Source: Anthostomella pinea (lineage: Eukaryota; Ascomycota; Sordariomycetes; Xylariales; Xylariaceae). Taken from it: a DNA stretch of 64,000 nt. The stretch lies in assembly GCA_963556695.1 (NCBI GenBank), contig CAUWAG010000003.1, positions 2,542,001-2,606,000 on the forward strand. Direction: 5' to 3'. Each line of letters begins with the position of its first letter. The stretch's first letter is position 1. The position numbers were made by a program, and so were the translations under genes. Shown piece by piece: positions 34,448-45,305 of the stretch. The notes under the pieces are model-generated. The model ran no database searches and had not been told where the DNA came from. It saw only the letters and a program-made list of their open reading frames with translations.

Positions 34448-35713
34448 ATGACACCAATTGCACTCGATCAAGTCGAATCCCAGCCGTTAAGCGACAAGAA
34501 GATCCTTGTTAAGCCATGGAGCCGTCCCCAGAAGACCAAAGAGCAGCTTGACTGGGCAGTGTTGCCCAAGATCGACCTGTCGCGGTTCGACGAGACAGGC
34601 GGCAAGCAGGAGCTGGCCAGGGACCTCTACGACGCAGTGACCAAGGTCGGGTTCTGGTCTGTCGTCAACACGGGCCTCGACGATGAGCGTGTGCTCCGCC
34701 AGTTCAGTATCGGCAACACCTTCTTCAAGGAGCCGCTGGAGGAGAAGCGAAAATTCCCTTGCAATTTTGCCGAGGGTGAGTACTTCGGCTACCGCGAGAA
34801 CTCGCGCTGGGTCGGCGACACGGGCGTCAAGGAGAACATCGAGATGGTAAGTCTATAACTTACGTCCTATCCCACCGGTACTACCTAGTCGACCCACGAC
34901 TTACCCTCTGACTGCACCCAGCTCAACATCCCCAAGCCCATCCCCGAGTACGCCAGCGTGGGGCAGCACCAGGTGGTGCAGGACAACTGGGCCGAGATCG
35001 CGCAGTTCCACCGCGACGTCTACGACAAGGTCGTGCACAAGCTGTTCGTGCTGATCGCCATCATCCTGGAGCTGCCGGAATCGTTCTTGGCCGACGCGCA
35101 CGCCTACGACGGCGCGTCCGACGACCACCTGCGCTACATGATTTATAATGTGCGCACGCAGGACGAGTGGGACCGCGCGCAGGCGTACTCCAAGGGCGGC
35201 CACACCGACTTCGGCAGCCTGACGCTGCTGTTCTCGCAGCATGTGGCCGGCCTGCAGATCCGGACGCCTGCGGGCGAGTGGAAGTATGTGCAGCCGGTGG
35301 ATGGGGGGATTACGTGTAATGCTGCTGATACGCTGACTTTCCTTACCAACGGTATGTAAATCTCCCTTTGCTTTACTCGGTATCAAACTGATTTTGTATT
35401 TACAGGCTTCATTAAATCCACAGTTCATCGGGTGGTCACGCCACCCAAAGACCAGATGGCCACGCCCCGTCTCGGCCTACTGTACTTCAGCCGGCCCGGT
35501 GAAAACACACCCATGAAGACAGTCCCATCGCCTCTTCTAGAACGCCTCGGCCTGATACCCGAAGAGGACAAGGACCCCAACAAGCCAACGGTGACGGGGT
35601 CTGAGTATGTTCGCGCTCGCGTCAAGGATGTCCACTATAAGACGGTGATAGACAAGCGTGAAGGAACCGCGTTTGAGTTCAAGGGGCTGAAGGTGCAGAA
35701 CTACTATGATTGA
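34448..35713 (+). CDS. 2-oxoglutarate/Fe(II)-dependent oxygenase, isopenicillin N synthase-like
   Basis: Three exons, 34448-34846, 34922-35351 and 35406-35713, with introns of 75 and 54 nt and closing phases. The product is 378 residues. ATG 34448 was chosen because the frame upstream has no other ATG. The N-terminal half matches the non-heme dioxygenase N domain: VLPKIDLSRF, VGFWSVVNTG and FFKEPLEEKRKF. The Fe(II) ligands are visible as His227 and Asp229 in GGHTDFGSLTLL and His284 in STVHRVV. Arg298 in TPRLGLLYF takes the place of the 2-oxoglutarate-binding Arg of the usual RxS motif. These soluble enzymes hydroxylate, desaturate or cyclise small molecules. A tailoring or catabolic role next to the MFS and GMC genes is inferred. 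Reading frame and catalytic residues are intact. Confidence 0.92.
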
Positions 35714-36221
35714 GAGTTGCGCAGGCATTGTAAACTGGTTATTTATGTCTGTCTTGGGCTGCGTGTAGAAGTTGCTCGGTTGAATAGTCACTTTTAAACC
35801 TCAGATGCTAAAGGTAACGTGAAGTCGTTTGATTATTCCGCAGGCATGAGATGATAGGACGAGTGTTAGGCCTAGAATGTCATCAAGGGGCTTTTTTTTA
35901 TAGTTTACACCTCTTACAAGGTAAGCCTTATCGGCTACGTTCCGTATAACTTAATTTAGTTAAGCTTAAAATATTAAGAAAGCTTAGTTAAATATTTCAA
36001 AACTAGTTAAGTTCAGCTAGAAACCTTTTTTAAGATATATATAAATATAATTTTAAAGCCTTAACACCCGCTTTAAAATTAAGGAAAACTTTAGAATTTT
36101 TTTCTATTTAGAATAATGAAGTTAAAGCATTTTATAAAGCATTTTCTTATTTTATAGTGTTTTTAATTTAAATTTATATATAATATATATTTATATTAGT
36201 TTTTATTAAGTTTTAATAGAC

Positions 36222-37170
36222 TGTGACGAGCCGTCTAACCTATAAGGCTAAAGGGTTCTATAGGGTTTATGTTCTGAGGTATGTCAACACAAAGGACGAT
36301 AGAGGCTTCTGTCAACTAGAAGACACTCAGATGCTGGGGCTTGGTCTGATCCGGGGGATCACTGCATAGTCGAGTCGTCAGGAGATTTCTCCCACCTGAA
36401 GGTTGGCTAAGGTGCTTAGATTGATCACTGAGATAGAGACTGTCTATCTGTCTAGCTAAGAAATATCCATCCTTATATATCCAATCTCTCCCTCACTGAT
36501 TAGGTGGCTCACCCTGGATCACCGGTGATCCAAGGTTTGTTTTGTTTGTTTTGTATTTAACGTGGGGGATTGCTCCTCAGTAGTGCAAACCACGCCTCCC
36601 AGAGCCTCTGCATCGCAGGGTTGTGGAGGTATCAAGATAATAAGTACAGTCAGTCCCGCTCACGAGCCCATCCCCGTTGTTGCGGCGGTATGACCTTGGG
36701 TCATCCATCTGGTCCTTCAAGAACAGCTATCTATCGAGGGCAGATTGATGAAAAGAATTTGCTCTTCTCCACGAATTTTGCCCATTCTGTGCTCCTCTCC
36801 CCTAAGTATTGTAAACAAGCTGTCCTAGGCGAGTACCTGGGCAGCAGCCGATTTTCCCCAGCCTCTTACAAAAGAAAATGTGTTGTGGTGTTTTCTTCTC
36901 ACCACAGCTGCAGTGATCATGCAAGTCTGTATGCCCAAAGCGTTCGTGGTATCTGGCAAAGTCGCCATCGGTGATCCAAGGTGATCCTGCTCACTGGCTC
37001 ACCATGGTGATCCAGTGATCCAAATTCTTAGTCACGTGACCCAGGTTCTGCTGGCCACGTGATCTGTGTACCGTTGCTCCGATTCCTCCACTGGTCGGCA
37101 CCCCACTCACTGGTCAACCTGTTTCCAATCGTCTCCTCTGGGCCTGTTATCAGGCCGCACTGTTGGTTGG
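36222..37170. other. GC-normal segment in the AT block, host of a LINE insertion
   Basis: It begins TGTGACGAGCCG, like the TG-starting LTR units elsewhere. It contains GGATCACC/GGTGATCC palindromic pieces repeated several times (36516-36535 and 36969-37021). Without the LINE insert it is about 500 bp. It is possibly an LTR or leader of an unidentified retroelement, and its right end is unclear. Confidence 0.4.
36536..36968 (-). mobile_element. 5'-truncated Tad-like LINE (non-LTR retrotransposon) 3' end
   Basis: A 433-bp minus-strand insert. It encodes the tail of a fungal LINE RNase H region: DGDFARYHERFGHTD followed by CSCGEKKTPQHIFFC (a Cys/His motif), and, after a frame change, KFVEKSKFFSSICPR with a stop at 36731-36733. 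The 3' end carries a CAAA-rich tail (seen as TTTG repeats at 36536-36555 on the plus strand). The insert is bounded by a perfect 13-bp direct repeat, CGGTGATCCAAGG, at 36523-36535 and 36969-36981. This is the classic target duplication of a 5'-truncated LINE. Confidence 0.8.
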
Positions 37171-38892
37171 TTCGTAATATTTATTCCTTTTATTTAACTA
37201 ATAATTATAATATATACTGAATGAGCATTTTAAGGTTTATACTCGTTTATAAGGATTAAACATATACTTATAATTAACAAATTACTTACTTTTATAATAA
37301 AAAGATCCTTTTATTATATAATAACTTTAAGAAATTAAAAATACTTTAAACAATTAAAAATTAAAATCAAGAACCTTTAAACAAGTAAATTTAATTTTAT
37401 AATTTAAATCTATTTAAAAGTAAATCTTTTTCTTTTTTTCTTTTTCTTTAACTTAATAACATAAGGCCTTAAAATATACGATATTGATTAATTAACTAAA
37501 GATAAAAACAAGTATATTTGATGTAAGTTTTAAGCTAGTTATAAACCGTTTTGTATATAGAAAAACCAGATTTAAAAGGTTCCGTTTTAAAATTTACCGG
37601 TTTATTTTATTATAGAAATTAAATTATCATTAAGCCCAGTTAAGCGCGATTTTTCTAATGGCTAAATACATCAATTATTAAAAAGTTTTTACCGTTCTAA
37701 GTATAAGATTTTCAGTTGAAATACATACTAAGGGCCTTTTAAAACCTCTGCAGTAATATAATTGAAATCTTTCATAAAAAAAAAGGGCTTTTATTAAGCT
37801 CAACGCTAGTTTTTAAACGTTTGACGAAAACAATAATTAATAAAAAAAGATTAACTATAGTTATCAAGATAGGTTATTTACTTAGTACGACGGACGTTTT
37901 ATTAGAACTAAGTATTAAACAGGTTAGCACGTATTAAAATTAATTAATTTTTAGATTTTAAATAATAAAAGAAACCACTTTAAATTTTAGATAAAAGATA
38001 TAAAACGGCATTATGAATATATATATATATATCCATCCAATATAAAGTTTACAACAAATAAAGATATAATGTTTGATTTTAAAAAATATAAAAATTATAT
38101 TCTTACTATTGTTCTATAGCTAAGAAAAACAATATTAAGTTTTTTAAAAAGTTAAAATAGTTATACAGTTATAAGAAACGTAATGAGTAAAATATACAAA
38201 TTAATAGATAAGGGTTTTAAATAAATCACTATCCTTAACCTAAAATAATAATATAACGTTAGCGTTAAATCACGTTGCTGAATACTGATAGTTCATATAT
38301 TATAATATAAATGTTGTTATATTTTTAAAGAACGTGTAAAAAATTACGAAGTTTTTTTTTAACTTATTAAGAAACTTATTGAAAAAAGCGAAGATAAAAA
38401 ACAGATTTTATTAATAATCATTTAATTCAAACACCAATTTCTAAAAACTTTATTATAAAAGTTTAAAGGTGCAACAAGTAAATAAAGAAGATGAAATTTA
38501 CATTGCGAAAAATAAATAAGAAAGTGTACGTTTAAAAAAAATCCTTTATATATGATAACTAAGGTTATTTTATAAATATGACTTTAAGCGGTAAAATTTC
38601 TTATCGTTAAAAACTAGGCGTATAATAAAATGAAAGTTATATTTAAGTTATCGAAGTCATTAAAAAGATTTAGAAAGATTTAATATGTTTTAAAACCCTT
38701 GTTTAATTAATTAAAAATATATAGTTAAAAACACGTGGGAAAAGCGTGAATAACTATTAAAGGTATTTATAGTTATTTAAAGAAACCGTACATCGCTTAC
38801 TTATCTTAAAATGTAATAACAATCTTTAATTAAATTTACTATGAATTCAAGCGTTTAAAGCCTTGAAAGCTTTCTAAAGGATATATAGTTAA

Positions 38893-39094
38893 TGTGGGAA
38901 CAGGCTTGAACGATCAATCATAATACTCGAGTATGGTGTCAAGGTCATGATGTTGCTGATGGTTGGATTGTGAAGTCTAGCTGGACCTGCAGGTCTGGCT
39001 AAGTGACCTCACAATCTGGTATCTAATCTCTTATCTAATCATACATGTGGGTTCTGTATAGATGGTTTGACTATGGAATCACATGGATCCAGCA
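38893..39094. repeat. Solo LTR with 5-bp target-site duplication
   Basis: A 202-bp GC-normal unit starts TGTGGGAACAGG and ends GATCCAGCA. It is flanked by GTTAA at 38888-38892 and 39095-39099. TG...CA ends plus a 5-bp duplication identify an LTR left by recombination. Confidence 0.7.
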
Positions 39095-39320
39095 GTTAAC
39101 AAATTAAAAAGGCGTGTAAAGTATAAAATTAACCACGTTAATTACCCGGGTTATAAGGTAGTTATAACGAGTTAAAAAAAGGTAGGTCGATATTAAATTT
39201 GTAGGCTATTTTAATTGTAACGAATATACTATTATTTTTTAATACTACATTTGTGAATTTAAAATTTTAATAATTAGGTTTGAAGTATTCCTTATACTAA
39301 TTTAAAATTTAAAGGCTATA

Positions 39321-41178
39321 ACATGGATGACAAGCGAGTGGCAATTACAAGCAAACGGCAACTTTTTACCAGCCACCTAACCGTTCAATCAAGATTCCTA
39401 ATTGATCAACCAACAAAAATGGCATTGCGTTATAGCGAATCAGACTTACAGCTTGCTGTCCAAGCTCAGCAACACGGCCCTCATATTACCATTGGCAAGC
39501 TTTCTAAGACTTTTTATGACCCATATAATACCTTGAAGGCTAGAATTGCCGGCCAACCATCACGACGCGATAACATGACCAATACTTTGAAACTTACAGT
39601 TTCTGAAGAGAATGCCATTCTTTCCTTAATTCTTGACCTGGATGCGTGAGCATTTCCACCCCGGCACAGTTATGTTGAAGATATGACGAATCAATTGTTG
39701 GCAGCGCATGGGGATGGACGCGTTAGAAAGAACTGGAAGCGGAACTTCATTAAACGCACACCAGGCCTCCGGCCGCGTTTTCATTGGAGGATGGACTACT
39801 AGAGGGTCTTGAACAAAGATCCAGACGCGTATCGCGCGTGGTTTTGCCAACTTGAGGCGGCAATTGCAAAATATGGTATCCAAGACGCGGATATTTATAA
39901 CTTCAACGAGACTGTGTTTATGATGGGCATTATTGGGTCTGACATAGTCGTTACAAGTGCCAAAAGACATGGTATATCTAGACAAGCTCAGCAAGGCAAC
40001 AGGGAATGGTCTACAGCAATTTCTGCTGTCAATGCTGATGGTTGGGTGGTCCCACCATTCATCATTCTACAGGGCAAAACCCACCTCGCGTTATGGTATC
40101 GCAACACGACATTACCATGCGATTGGAAGGTGGCCATGTCCGATAACGGGTGGACTACAAACGAGATTGGGTTGGAATGGATTCGGCATTTCGACAAGTA
40201 TACCAGACCGCGTATGACTGCCGGTAAATGCCTCCTTATCCTAGATGGTCACAAAAGCCACCATTCCCAGATCTTTGAGGATTATTGCTAGAATAATAGC
40301 ATTATTACCCTTTGTATGCCTGCCCACTTGTCACACAGGCTTCAGCCTTTAGATGTCAGTTGTTTTAGCCTGCTCAAACGAGCGTATGGTCGCATAGTTG
40401 AGAATCTCATCCGGCGTTAAATAACCCATGTTTTGAAGGAGGACTTCCTTGCAACGTTTTGTGAAGCACACAACACTGCTATGACGCCAGGAAACGTTTA
40501 AGCAGGTTTCAGTGCCACTGGGCTTGTTCCTTTTGACCCAGAAAGTGTCATTTTGAAGCTGGATGCTGTCGCTGTCATACGAACACCGTCGTCAGACCCC
40601 AATCTGCCATCCACTACTTGGACTTTGAAGACGCCTACCACCATCAATGAAGCGGTAAACCAGTCGGTTTATATCTGAAATTAAGTCAGAAACCACCAGG
40701 AAAGCTCACCTACATCAATAATTGATGCATTGAGCTCATTTTCAAAGGCTACATACGGTCTTATACATAAGGTCACTTTGGTTGATTCCCGGGTCCGCGA
40801 GCTAGAGGAGGCCAATCACTTACTAAATAAACGCTGAAGAAGAAGAAAAAACGTCTAATAAAAGAAGGAATACTTTCTGTTAAAAATACAGTAAGTTTCC
40901 AGGCTGTAAAGGATAGTGATGAGCTGGCAAGACAGGAAATAAGTGAAGGTAGTCGTTGTCCGAAGAGGGCGGCAGCGCATGAGCGACATTGTGGCATTTA
41001 CAGCAACACTGGCCATAATGCGCGAACTTGTACAATAGAGATAGAAACGTCAGAAGAAGAAGAATCTGATTGATTAGATTGAATTAAATGCGTTGTGGTC
41101 GAGTTATTTGACATGTTGGTTGAAGGTTAGTAAAAGGTTGCCGTTCGCTTGTAATTGCCGCTCGCTTGTCATTTACGT
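39321..41178 (+). mobile_element. pogo/Fot1-like transposon, full length, inactivated
   Basis: An 1858-bp element flanked by TA (39319-39320 and 41179-41180). Inverted repeats of about 50 bp carry the core GACAAGCGAG.GGCAATTACA followed by a second CGGCAAC block. It has the size and layout of fungal pogo/Fot1 elements with one transposase gene. It is the longer relative of the deleted element at 17705-18867. Confidence 0.85.
39419..41073 (+). pseudogene. pogo-like transposase with RIP-type nonsense mutations
   Basis: From ATG 39419 the frame encodes a psq/CENP-B-like DNA-binding N-terminus (MALRYSESDLQLAV) and the linker. The DDE domain follows, with the motifs YNFNETVF, HGISRQAQQGNREWST, LLILDGHKSHHS and LQPLDVSCFSLLKRAYG, and then the C-terminal helix. 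Stops interrupt it at 39647 (TGA), about 39800 (TAG), 40289 (TAG) and several later places. At the sites that can be compared they look like TGG-to-TGA and CAG-to-TAG changes, the RIP pattern. The C-terminal zinc knuckle seen in the other copy has lost Cys (now Tyr), again a G-to-A change. The frame also slips near 40840-40870. It is not functional. Confidence 0.85.
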
Positions 41179-42597
41179 TATATATATTAACGCTACTTAT
41201 ATATAGTAAGACAATCAACATATATTTTTATAAAATTTCTGTAGTTTTAAAGCTTGTTAATAACAAGCTTCAATATTTAACATCTAAAAAATAAATACAA
41301 CATTTATAGTTTTTTAATTATCAATACGTCTAAATCTAAGTGTAGGGAATATACATTTGACTTTTATTAAAATTTAATATTCATAGTTGTATAATGGTAA
41401 ATTACTCGTTATTTAATATTGATAAAAAGACTTAAAGCCTTCGTATTTAAATCTCTACTAAAATAAAAGTAGAGTTTTAAACACGCTTGATTAAGTAAAT
41501 AATTAAAACATTTATCGTATCACGTAATAATTTAAGCGTAAAAAATAAAAAATAAAACAAGGTTTATATAAATAAAATTTTCAACTATAAGGAAAAAAAA
41601 CTTAGTATAACTTTTAAAAAAATAAAAAAAAACCTTTATGTAAAAAATTGGTGATTTCTTTTAAATAGGTAAATTAATATTTAATCGATTATTAACCTCT
41701 TTTGTAGGTTATTAGCTGCTTATATAACGTTTTCTTTACTTTTAAATTTTAAATTTTAAGAATAATAATACGATTAGTATGGGGGGTCATTTGTGTGTGT
41801 ATTGCGGGTTGATTTCCTAATAAGCGCGAGCGAGCTGCACACATTTAAGGTGTGACAGCCGTCCCTTATCTTATCTAGCTAGCTTATGTCATCAACCAGG
41901 GCATCCGTGTGGGGTCCCCCTCTTGCCACGCATTAAATAATAAAAAGTGGACCATTCTTTACCTTAATTCTTTTAATATTATATTTATTTGATACCATAC
42001 TTACTTTAAAATTATACTACTTCAATATTGTGTAAACTTTACAATACTTTTTTCACACCTTAAAATTAAAAAAACATTTCTTTTTATTTTAAGAATTGCT
42101 TATTTTCACTAGACCCTCGGCGTAGAAGCCTAAGGGTCTTTATTTTTATTTCTAGGATTATCTTATTAGGTAGGTAGTAACTAGCTTCGTCGGAGCTTCC
42201 TTTTACGCTACGTGCAGATAGCTGGCGCAGCTGGCTTCCTTCCTATGGAATCCTTCCTCCCAGTGTATACCAAAGACTCAAGGGCTGTTGCATGTTTGCT
42301 GGATTGGGGATTGGAACTTTTTATCCAGGTAGTGGCCACCTAGCTTAGGTAGGATGCGATGGTGACGCAATTCAAGGATGCTATTGTGAGATTGCAAGCG
42401 CACTTAGGTTGGAGACTGTTCTATATTTTCTGTTCCTCGCCATGCCCCTGGGGTATTGTGGTTCTAGGAGGCACCCAAACATATAAATCATCAAGGGTCT
42501 ATATTTTCTTGACATCATATCGAAGCATGATCCACAAGCAGATTGCCTTAAAGGGACTAATGTTTGTTGCCGTTGGCATCATTCGGTGTCCCCGTAC

Positions 42598-42642
42598 CGT
42601 GGCCTCGGAACTTTTGGTGTCTTTGTAACGTGGCCTCGGAAC
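42598..42642. repeat. 14-bp direct repeat in the promoter of the secreted-protein gene
   Basis: CGTGGCCTCGGAAC occurs at 42598-42611 and 42629-42642, with similar bases after each copy. It lies about 70 bp before the TATA-like site and could be a paired regulatory site. No factor is claimed. Confidence 0.5.
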
Positions 42643-42710
42643 CTTTAGTAGATCACACGGTTACCTGACAGTTAAGGGACATGTGTTAGGCCATCTACCT
42701 AGACCAAGAT

Positions 42711-42718
42711 TATAAAAG
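42711..42718 (+). promoter_or_regulatory. TATA-like box of the secreted-protein gene
   Basis: TATAAAAG lies 254 bases before the ATG at 42972, at the edge of the tandem-repeat leader. Confidence 0.45.
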
Positions 42719-42756
42719 GCCTAGATAGTCCTCCATCTCCTTAATTATTTATATCC

Positions 42757-42930
42757 ATCACAATTCTATCCACAACCAGTACCAATAGACACCATTAATC
42801 GATATTTTATCACCATACTATCTGTCCACAACCAGTGCAAACAGACACTATCAGTTGATATCCCATCACGATACTATCTATCCACGCCCAGTACCAACAT
42901 ACACTATTGATCGATCTTCCATCACTATAC
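42757..42930. repeat. Three-copy ~56-bp tandem repeat in the 5' leader
   Basis: Units at 42757-42808 (52 bp), 42809-42864 and 42865-42920 (56 bp each) share ATCACNATAC, TATCCAC..CCAGTRC and GACAC..T..TCGAT blocks. A fourth partial unit starts at 42921. The units diverge at scattered positions, so the expansion is not very recent. Confidence 0.75.
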
Positions 42931-42971
42931 AATTCAACTTCATTAGCAACGACAAGCAACCACACTTCACA

Positions 42972-43487
42972 ATGCGCGTCACCTCAGCACTCATTCTGTC
43001 AATCATGGCTGTCCTCGACTCAGCTTTCACAGCAGCTCCAAAGAACAAGCACTATAATTATAATTCGGACTACCTATGGAGATTTGCGCTTTACAAGAAA
43101 AGTGACTGTTTGGATTCAGATGCTGGTACACATTTTTTTGGCCAGGACACCGAACCCTGCCAGGCAGTCAAAGCTAAGGAAGTCAACTATGATAGCGAGG
43201 AAGTCAACTATGATAGCGAGGAAGCCGCACTCCTTGATAAAGGCGACAAAGTTAGCAAGGGCGGAGGATTCGCTGCATGGCAAAAACCAGCGTCTGACTA
43301 CCGGTGCCCAATCACTTTATACTGGGATCCCTACTGCAAGATCGAGGTGCAGAAGATTACTGGTGATTTTGAGCGCCATACATGCTACATACCTCCAAGG
43401 ACCAAATCTACCCTTTTCCTCCATCCAAGAATTCACTCGTACAAGGTCGATTGTACGCACACTCCTACAGGTCAATCCCTGGAATAA
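42972..43487 (+). CDS. Small secreted Cys-containing protein (effector-like)
   Basis: A single exon encodes 171 residues. ATG 42972 is chosen over the in-frame upstream start at 42855 because it places a clean signal peptide at the N-terminus (MRVTSALILSIMAVLDSAFTA), while the upstream 39 codons lie in the tandem-repeat leader. The mature part has six cysteines (near residues 46, 63 and then four in the C-terminal half), Tyr/Asn-rich stretches, and a perfect repeat of EVNYDSE at residues 70-76 and 77-83 made by a 21-bp duplication. No domain is recognised. Small size, secretion signal, even Cys number, repeats and position next to a transposon block fit the profile of fungal effector-type proteins, but that role is inference only. 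Downstream, an 11-bp unit repeats three times at 43505-43537. Confidence 0.65.
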   Translation: MRVTSALILSIMAVLDSAFTAAPKNKHYNYNSDYLWRFALYKKSDCLDSDAGTHFFGQDTEPCQAVKAKEVNYDSEEVNYDSEEAALLDKGDKVSKGGGFAAWQKPASDYRCPITLYWDPYCKIEVQKITGDFERHTCYIPPRTKSTLFLHPRIHSYKVDCTHTPTGQSLE

Positions 43488-43504
43488 TATACCTTGTGTG
43501 GGAT

Positions 43505-43537
43505 ACAGGTGTCGTACAGGTGTCGTACAGGTGTAGT
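43505..43537. repeat. 11-bp tandem triplication
   Basis: ACAGGTGTCGT twice, then ACAGGTGTAGT, directly after the stop codon of the secreted-protein gene, probably in its 3' UTR. Confidence 0.7.
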
Positions 43538-44001
43538 GAGAGCTGTCAGGCGGCTGGATCTGGCCAGAATTAGTGGTCAAAGGAGTGAAAGGGGTCAAAG
43601 CACTAGAAGTGGTGACATTCAGGGGTGACAGACAAGGCTCCATTGATTGTCAGATCAATAATTGGATGGGCCAATCTTTGTGCTCCAGTGTATATTAGTA
43701 CTAGATTTGGTCCTTAGGCCCGATAGACGATCACGCAATCAATTCACCCTAATCTTGACCCTATATTAGACCCCAAATTGTGACACTTTCTTATATTTTC
43801 GTTGCCGGGTCTAAGGTACTATTTGACGACTGCTGGTTTGAAGGCATCGTCATGTTATTAGCGGCTAGATCTATACTGTAGAAGCATAACATCACAAACG
43901 AAACAAGACATGGGTCTCACACCAGACCTTGATCACTGCCCAGGGGTATCTATCCACACTCAAGTCCAATCAAGGCGCCACCAACAAAGAGAACCGGTAC
44001 A
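43538..44001. other. Intergenic region
   Basis: Between the secreted-protein gene and the 3' end of the ANCHR-like gene. No gene or repeat recognised. Confidence 0.4.
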
Positions 44002-45305
44002 TCACCGCCCCCTAACAAACGTCTCCCATCGATGCCCCCTCTCCTCATAACCCGCGCTAGGACCAACATGCATCTCCTTCCAGCACCGGGCACAGTAGAC
44101 GTCTCCATCGCAGCCGTGGCAGCGTACAGCGCCGTCCTCCAGACACACCACGCACCACGTCTTCTGGTCCTCGTCCGTGTAGCCATGGCGCTTGACCAGG
44201 CCCGGTGCGGGGCGGTCGGCCGGCGCGAATGTGGGCACGCCGGGCAGGCCGAGGGTGTCGACCTCGGAGGACGGTGCTGAGGGGAGGTTTGGGCTGGGCG
44301 GCGTGGAGACCTTCAGGGCTGCCATGCGCGAGGCGATGGAGGCGGCGAAGTCGGAGTCCTCTTGGGACGAGCCTGGTAAATCGGGCTGGTCTTGCAGGTC
44401 CGAGGGCACGGTGGGCAGGTTGAAGGGGTCGTTGCTGCTGGTGTCCTTTGCTGCTCTGGGCTTGTTTGGTAAGACACTCCTGGGTCTTGGTTTTGTTTCG
44501 CCAATAGGGGGTGACGATGTAGGCTTTGGTGAGGGAGGCTCGTTGGCCTTCTCATATTCAGTCTCATCGGTCGCCTGGGCGAGGACATCGTCGGCTTCCC
44601 GCGTCATTGTGTCGCCTTCAGAGTCATCGTCACTGCTCTCATCTGAATCGTCCGGTTTGACTTTGCTGGTGCTCTGGTCCTGCTGGTCGTGGTCCGGACC
44701 ATTCGAGGCCTTCCCCAGCTCTACTAGAAGAGCTGTGACTCTCTGGTGCTCATCTTCCTCGGCAGCCACTTCGTCCAGCCATGACTGGTCAGATTCAAGA
44801 TCTGCAAGCAGCTTCTCGAGGGTCTGGTCATCTGTGTATAGCGGATCCACTTCATCATCGGCCTGGTGTGTGGAAGTGATCGATGTTGCGCCTAGGTCTG
44901 TGTCTGCATCTTTGCCCCTGGGCTGAGGCCGTGCAGACTGAGATACAGGCGGCGAGGGGGTAGCGTCGCCATGACCCCGATGTACCCCCGAGGCAGATGT
45001 GGTAGGAACTTGAGTATCTGACGCCTGGATTCGGAGGCTCTTTAACCTTTCGGTGAGGGCATCTTCTCTGCAGAGTGGCTTGGCTGGCTCTATAGTTGAC
45101 GTAGGAACAGATCTGGTGACAGTCTTAGTAAAATTTACCTAGACTTAGAATAGTTCCAGAAGGAGTATGCCCCTGAACGAAAGTAGCGCGGCAGCATCCA
45201 AGTGAGGGTAGCTTACTTCGAGGACGGACCAAGGCTGACTGTGCTGGGCTTGAGAGCGTTCAGGCGCTCCAGTAAAGTCTTGTCTGATCCTGGGACAGCG
45301 GCCAT
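44002..45305 (-). CDS. ANCHR/ZFYVE19-like zinc-finger protein (abscission/NoCut regulator type)
   Basis: Two exons, 45305-45217 and 45112-44002, around a 104-nt intron. The donor is GTAAGC, the branch ACTAAGAC, the acceptor CACCAG, and the phase closes. The product is 399 residues. The N-terminus has a short leucine-containing helix (DKTLLERLNALKP) with a second similar one in exon 2 (DALTERLKSLR), and a long Ser/Pro/Asp-rich disordered middle follows. The C-terminal 50 residues (349-399) form a Cys/His cluster of the B-box-like type: WCVVCLEDGAVRCHGCDGDVYCARCW followed by His residues. This layout matches the fungal relatives of the abscission/NoCut checkpoint regulator. In animals that protein binds ESCRT-III/VPS4 at the midbody to delay cytokinesis; the fungal role is inferred by family only. 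Confidence 0.8.

Larger units (their letters stand above)
35880..42110. repeat. Second AT-rich, RIP-like block
   Basis: About 6.2 kb of mostly very AT-rich DNA with stops in every frame (35880-36220, 37180-38890, 39100-39320 and 41180-42110). It is interrupted by better-preserved pieces: the 36222-37170 segment with a LINE tail, the solo LTR at 38893, the pogo-like element at 39321 and a short island near 41780-41930. The original repeat family is not recognisable. Confidence 0.6.

Noticed and set aside
36570..36974. Plus-strand 134-codon ORF
   Set aside because: It is the antisense of the LINE RNase H tail, where the motifs are on the minus strand.
41780..41935. Another solo LTR in the AT block
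   Set aside because: The island has normal composition and TG-rich edges but no matching ends or target duplication could be found.
44192..44926. Plus-strand 244-codon ORF
   Set aside because: It is the antisense shadow of the ANCHR-like gene and has no domain or start context.
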